From positions 53,400 through 117,399 of the forward strand of contig NZ_WWCP01000017.1 in assembly GCF_009857505.1 (NCBI RefSeq): 64,000 bases of DNA, written 5' to 3'. Source of the DNA: Duganella lactea (GTDB lineage Bacteria; Pseudomonadota; Gammaproteobacteria; Burkholderiales; Burkholderiaceae_D). The translations under genes were made by a program, and so were the position numbers. Of this stretch, positions 61,273-64,000 are shown in pieces. The notes under the pieces were generated by a model. It worked only from the letters and a program-made list of their open reading frames with translations, made no database searches and was not told the DNA's origin. Numbering within the stretch: the stretch's first letter is position 1; each line of letters begins with the position of its first letter.

Positions 61273-61766
61273 TCGGTCTGACCACCGGCACCAAGGTCTG
61301 GATCGCCGCCGGCATCATAGATATGCGCTCCGGCTTCAATGGACTGGCTGCAAAAGTACAGACGGCGCTGGAGGAAGATCCGTTCAGCGGCCACGTGTTT
61401 GTGTTCCGAGGGCGGCGCGGCGACCTCATCAAATTACTGTGGTGGACTGGCGATGGCCTATGTCTGTTGGCCAAGCGGCCGGCGCTGCTGCGCTAGTGGG
61501 ACGACGGTTCCATCGAGATCGATAACTCGGCTGCCGAGCGCGCCTTGCGTGGCGTCGCCATCGGCCGCCGCAACTACCTCTTCGCCGGCGCCGACAGTGG
61601 TTGCGAACGCGCCGCTGCGATCTATTCGTTAATCGGCACGGCCGAGCTGAACGGTGTCGACCCCGAAGCCTGGTTGCGTCACTTGCTGAGGCATATCGCC
61701 GAACATCCCGTGAACCGGGTTGATGATTTCTTGCCTTGGAACTGCAACCTACCAGCAGCCCTTTGA
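61269..61766 (+). pseudogene. tnpB: Fused IS66 tnpB/transposase fragment with an in-frame stop
   Basis: The first part (MIGLTTGTKVWIAAGIIDMRSGFNGLAAKVQTALEEDP to LAKRPALLR) is TnpB. An amber codon at 61,494 then replaces an expected Tyr, and the same frame continues as the transposase end ([35 protein letters not shown] to [14 protein letters not shown]). A large internal deletion removed the catalytic middle of the transposase. The product is non-functional. Confidence 0.8.
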
Positions 61767-61844
61767 GATGACGCCGCTTCCCAGCGGGGTGATGCCATCA
61801 TCGATCAAATTACCGTCCCACTCAAGACCTGAGCAGACGCTTAC

Positions 61845-62119
61845 CGATAGAATAGCATGTTGCACTCAGTTAAAAACCCTCCGAATCTCACTCAACTATC
61901 GCATAGCACTACCACATACTGATTCACAGTCAACTGTGTACGGTGAACAAAATGGCGATCTGGCAGGTAGACTTACAAATGATCCTGCTGGCGGACGGGG
62001 TAGTCGGCGGCTTCAACAGTTCGGTGGAATTGCCATTGCCAACCTAGCTGGTGCTTCAGGCTCAGCAACGGCTCTCGGAATACCTCGATTCGCCATGGCT
62101 CATGCTATCTGACTGGTTG
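61845..62119. other. Short intergenic stretch, nothing supported
   Basis: Between the IS66 right end and the IS3 relic only short frames without motifs are visible. A 130-codon frame crossing the IS end has no coding evidence. Confidence 0.4.
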
Positions 62120-62377
62120 GTGTATGGACCGGAAAATGGCAGTCCTGTCGACATCATTTTCATTTCACCGCAAACTGCTGTTCAGCAGCTTCAAAACGGA
62201 ATGGCTGCCGTCCACCGGTTACATGACGGCACAGGAAGCACAGCGGGACATCAGCCACTACTTGATGCACAGGTATAACTAGATGCGGCCACATAAGTTT
62301 AATGAGGGATTGGCACCGGCCGTTACCGAAGAAAATCTTAACGTAGTGTCCGGGATGGATTGACCACTACAAAAGAG
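62120..62377 (+). pseudogene. IS3-type transposase relic (3' end)
   Basis: The frame ends FSSFKTEWLPSTGYMTAQEAQRDISHYLMHRYN, an amber stop, then MRPHKFNEGLAPAVTEENLNVVSGMD. This matches the end of IS3-family transposases, where the amber replaces a Trp. Upstream transposase domains are absent. It is the last piece of a dead insertion sequence. Confidence 0.65.
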
Positions 62378-62647
62378 CTTGCGATAGAGTGCTAATGGCG
62401 CCGCGCGGCGGGAATCGCGAAGCGCGGCCAGAGCTACTCGCCATACTATCCACGATGGCCCCCCCCCACTCCACACAATCGCTTGTGGTGCTCCTTGTAG
62501 ACTGGGACGCCTGCATAGTACCGACGCAACTCCCTGTTGCCGAGCACGAACAGTGGCAGCGAATACAATGCCACGACTTACGGCCTGATCCGCCGCCCAA
62601 GCTCGACGGTAGCTATCAGAGGCAGGCTCTTGCATCGGCCAAGAAGT
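62378..62647. other. Gene-poor stretch with the second copy of a diverged repeat
   Basis: Contains the TCGCGAAGCGCGGC-type sequence shared with 57,590-57,700, and a run of nine C at 62,461-62,469. No gene is supported. It lies directly after the winged-helix gene on the minus strand. Confidence 0.45.
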
Positions 62648-63103
62648 TCACGACTCTGCGGTAGCCACCTCTTCCACTTCTTCATCCAGATCGCTCAGGC
62701 GCAGCTTGTACTCGTATTGCTCAAAGAACTCCTCACGCATCGTGCATTCGAGAGGGATCGCAGCGAACTCTGCATTCGCGAGCTTGATTCGCGCCTTGTC
62801 GTTTGCCCGGATGCGACCGAGCGCAAAATCAGCACGGTCAATAATCCAGACCATCTGGGTCTGTTCGTCATACTTCAAAAAACCGGTCTGCTCCAGCGTC
62901 TGCAGCTCAGCTTGAACTTGCTCTGAGGTCAACCCGGTATCGGAGGCAGCACGGTCAACGTCAAGGCAAAAAAGGCCAATATGATTCGTGTATGCCGTGT
63001 TCAAGAAGCAGGCCACAAGCATCGTCACAGGACCAGCAGCACGCAGCGCATCAGCGGTTTCGCCACGCCAGAAGAAGACATAAGGGTTGATTTTATCCAC
63101 CAT
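62648..63103 (-). CDS. Winged-helix-like protein of mobile-element type (copy B)
   Basis: The ATG at 63,103 follows AAAGGAT and gives 151 residues. The winged-helix part (LRAAGPVTMLVACFLNTAYTNHIGLFCLDV to EQTGFLKYDEQTQMVWII) and the following IRANDKARIKLANAEFAAIP block match copy A. The C-terminus is acidic (RLSDLDEEVEEVATAES) instead of Ser/Cys-rich. A replication-initiation or phage-DnaD-like role is possible but unproved. Confidence 0.65.
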   Translation of the reverse strand: MVDKINPYVFFWRGETADALRAAGPVTMLVACFLNTAYTNHIGLFCLDVDRAASDTGLTSEQVQAELQTLEQTGFLKYDEQTQMVWIIDRADFALGRIRANDKARIKLANAEFAAIPLECTMREEFFEQYEYKLRLSDLDEEVEEVATAES

Positions 63104-63453
63104 CGATGATCCTTTTTTCAGATTGAGTTCGCGGGCCAATAAAGGGGCTCGTTACCAGTAAAGCGCGAAACCGAGCTGATGATTTTGGCGAAGAGTCCAA
63201 CGCTGGTGAAAACTACCTGGGATCAAGCAGTGTTTCCTATTTCAGTTTTTTTTTGCATGGCTATGAGATGACCGGGATGCAGGTAAGCCCAAGGGCGCAG
63301 TTGGGGGCTTGTCTCAATTAAAGATGGGCAGACCTGTCGCACGCAAGGGCAACCGAGATTCAGGTGCATCGTGTCATTGCAAAGGCCGTCTGGGAGTGCT
63401 ACCTTTTCCGCAGTTGAAATGGTCACAGACTGGGTGGACAACCAGGAGGTAGT
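63104..63453. other. Intergenic stretch, nothing supported
   Basis: About 350 bases between divergent genes. A short 80-codon minus-strand frame has no motif or ribosome site. Promoters for both neighbours should lie here. Confidence 0.4.
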
Positions 63454-63897
63454 ATGACGCCGCAAATTCAGAACGTGCCGGCCGACTTGATGTCGATCCT
63501 CTCAGACGCGAATGCGACACAGCACGGCAAGTGTTACGAGAACTGCGTTGTCGCAGTTCTTGGCACGCGAATCTCTCGCCAGCTTAGGTACGTCGTCGGC
63601 TTCTTGACACCTCCGGACCACCCTCCGTTTCCACATGCGTGGCTTGAGCAAGAGATGCACGGCGGCCCTATTTACCTAGACCCGACCTTGCAGGCATCCT
63701 CGGCACTTTGGAACAGCAGGAAGAACATCTTCATGTACAGCGCTCGGTATTCATTCAACAAAGACGAACTATTGAAGTGGTTTAGAGTGAAGTACGCAGG
63801 TCGTGAATTTAACGAACTGGGGCTGCCAGTGGGCGATATACAAGGCCCAGTGCTCAACTCGAAAGGCGAGCTGGAGCCTGTAAGAATTTCTGTGTGA
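63454..63897 (+). CDS. Protein with a Cys-His-Asp triad pattern
   Basis: The 147-residue protein has an AGGAGGT site. C27 (GKCYENCVV), H61 (FPHAWLEQE) and D76 (YLDPTLQ) lie in an order and spacing typical of transglutaminase-like or papain-like cysteine enzymes, with a DPT motif after the acid. No signal peptide is present. The last 50 residues are basic and polar. Substrate and family are unknown. A gene begins 37 bases later. Confidence 0.55.
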   Translation: MTPQIQNVPADLMSILSDANATQHGKCYENCVVAVLGTRISRQLRYVVGFLTPPDHPPFPHAWLEQEMHGGPIYLDPTLQASSALWNSRKNIFMYSARYSFNKDELLKWFRVKYAGREFNELGLPVGDIQGPVLNSKGELEPVRISV

Positions 63898-63933
63898 AAC
63901 GGGGTCATGAAATAATACCGAAAGGGATGCTCC

Positions 63934-64000
63934 ATGATCGACACGATGACCACCAAGAAACCGCGCAAAAAGAAAGAGCCGTATCCATTCCCAGTTGAGC
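63934..64000 (+). CDS. Start of an uncharacterised gene running off the window
   Basis: An ATG with AAAGGGA upstream opens a frame whose first residues are basic (KKPRKKKEPYPFP). Only about 22 codons are visible and the rest lies outside the window. Function cannot be inferred. Confidence 0.5.
   Translation, partial: MIDTMTTKKPRKKKEPYPFPVE

Larger units (their letters stand above)
60795..61844 (+). mobile_element. IS66-family element, internally deleted
   Basis: The ends share GTAAGCGTCT as inverted repeats (60,795-60,804 and the complement ending at 61,844). The flanks GGAGAGAA and CGATAGAA agree at six of eight positions, consistent with an old 8-base target duplication. The element holds tnpA, the 5' part of tnpB and only the 3' end of the transposase, joined in frame, so it cannot move on its own. 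Confidence 0.7.

Overview
The window looks like a chromosome segment of a GC-rich betaproteobacterium of the Oxalobacteraceae type (Massilia, Duganella or Janthinobacterium relatives). This rests on the gene repertoire: a Gcr-type SpecificRecomb membrane protein, DUF3617 and DUF748 proteins, large sets of glycine-zipper lipoproteins and a PorB-type porin. Species-level placement is not possible from reading alone. I had no database access, so family names come from motif recognition.

Region 1 (about 1-39,000) is dense, GC-rich and core-like. It starts with suhB, an RhlE-type helicase and a hydroxypyruvate-isomerase-like gene. Next come a lipoprotein, a DksA-type zinc-finger gene, mtfA, and an OmpA/YihY/AI-2E-transporter stretch. 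From 10.6 to 19.4 kb lies an envelope-stress block: a BON protein, SlyB/OsmB-like glycine-zipper lipoproteins, tiny membrane proteins, a DUF883/holin-like trio, a ferritin-like protein, DUF4398 and OmpA-like proteins, an AsmA protein and a Crp/Fnr-type regulator. From 22 to 28 kb is a membrane-lipid block: SpecificRecomb protein, cardiolipin-synthase-like phospholipase D, metallophosphatase, lipid kinase and PAP2 phosphatase. It is followed by a small gene behind two SOS (LexA) boxes. Aminotransferases, a LysR/quinone-oxidoreductase pair and a giant DUF748 protein complete the region. Two near-identical perfect palindromes (2.4 and 25.4 kb) belong to one dispersed repeat family.

Region 2 (about 39,000-52,300) is a decayed genomic island with visibly lower GC. 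It opens with a cluster of hairpins that contains an inverted pair of tRNA-3'-end-like sequences and three GTTTGTACC-type repeats, which resembles an integrase attachment region. Inside are a broken TerB/ATPase stress or defence locus fused tail-to-tail to a broken UvrD helicase, a hipA relic, two flavin monooxygenases, two chemoreceptors, an AraC regulator and an EAL-domain relic. It ends at a degenerate tRNA-Gly and a tRNA-Cys-like fragment.

Region 3 (52,300-57,300) is a GC-rich iron/siderophore uptake module: PepSY membrane protein, TonB-dependent receptor and an ECF sigma factor behind a Fur-box-like site. Its FecR anti-sigma gene is broken, and a fragment of an NRPS condensation domain sits beside it.

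Region 4 (57,300-64,000) is mobile-element territory. It holds two diverged copies of a winged-helix-like protein module, an internally deleted IS66 element, an IS3-type relic and several orphan genes. The most interesting part is a candidate toxin-immunity pair: an M15-like peptidase without a signal peptide, followed by a small secreted protein. A protein with a Cys-His-Asp triad pattern and a gene running off the end close the window.
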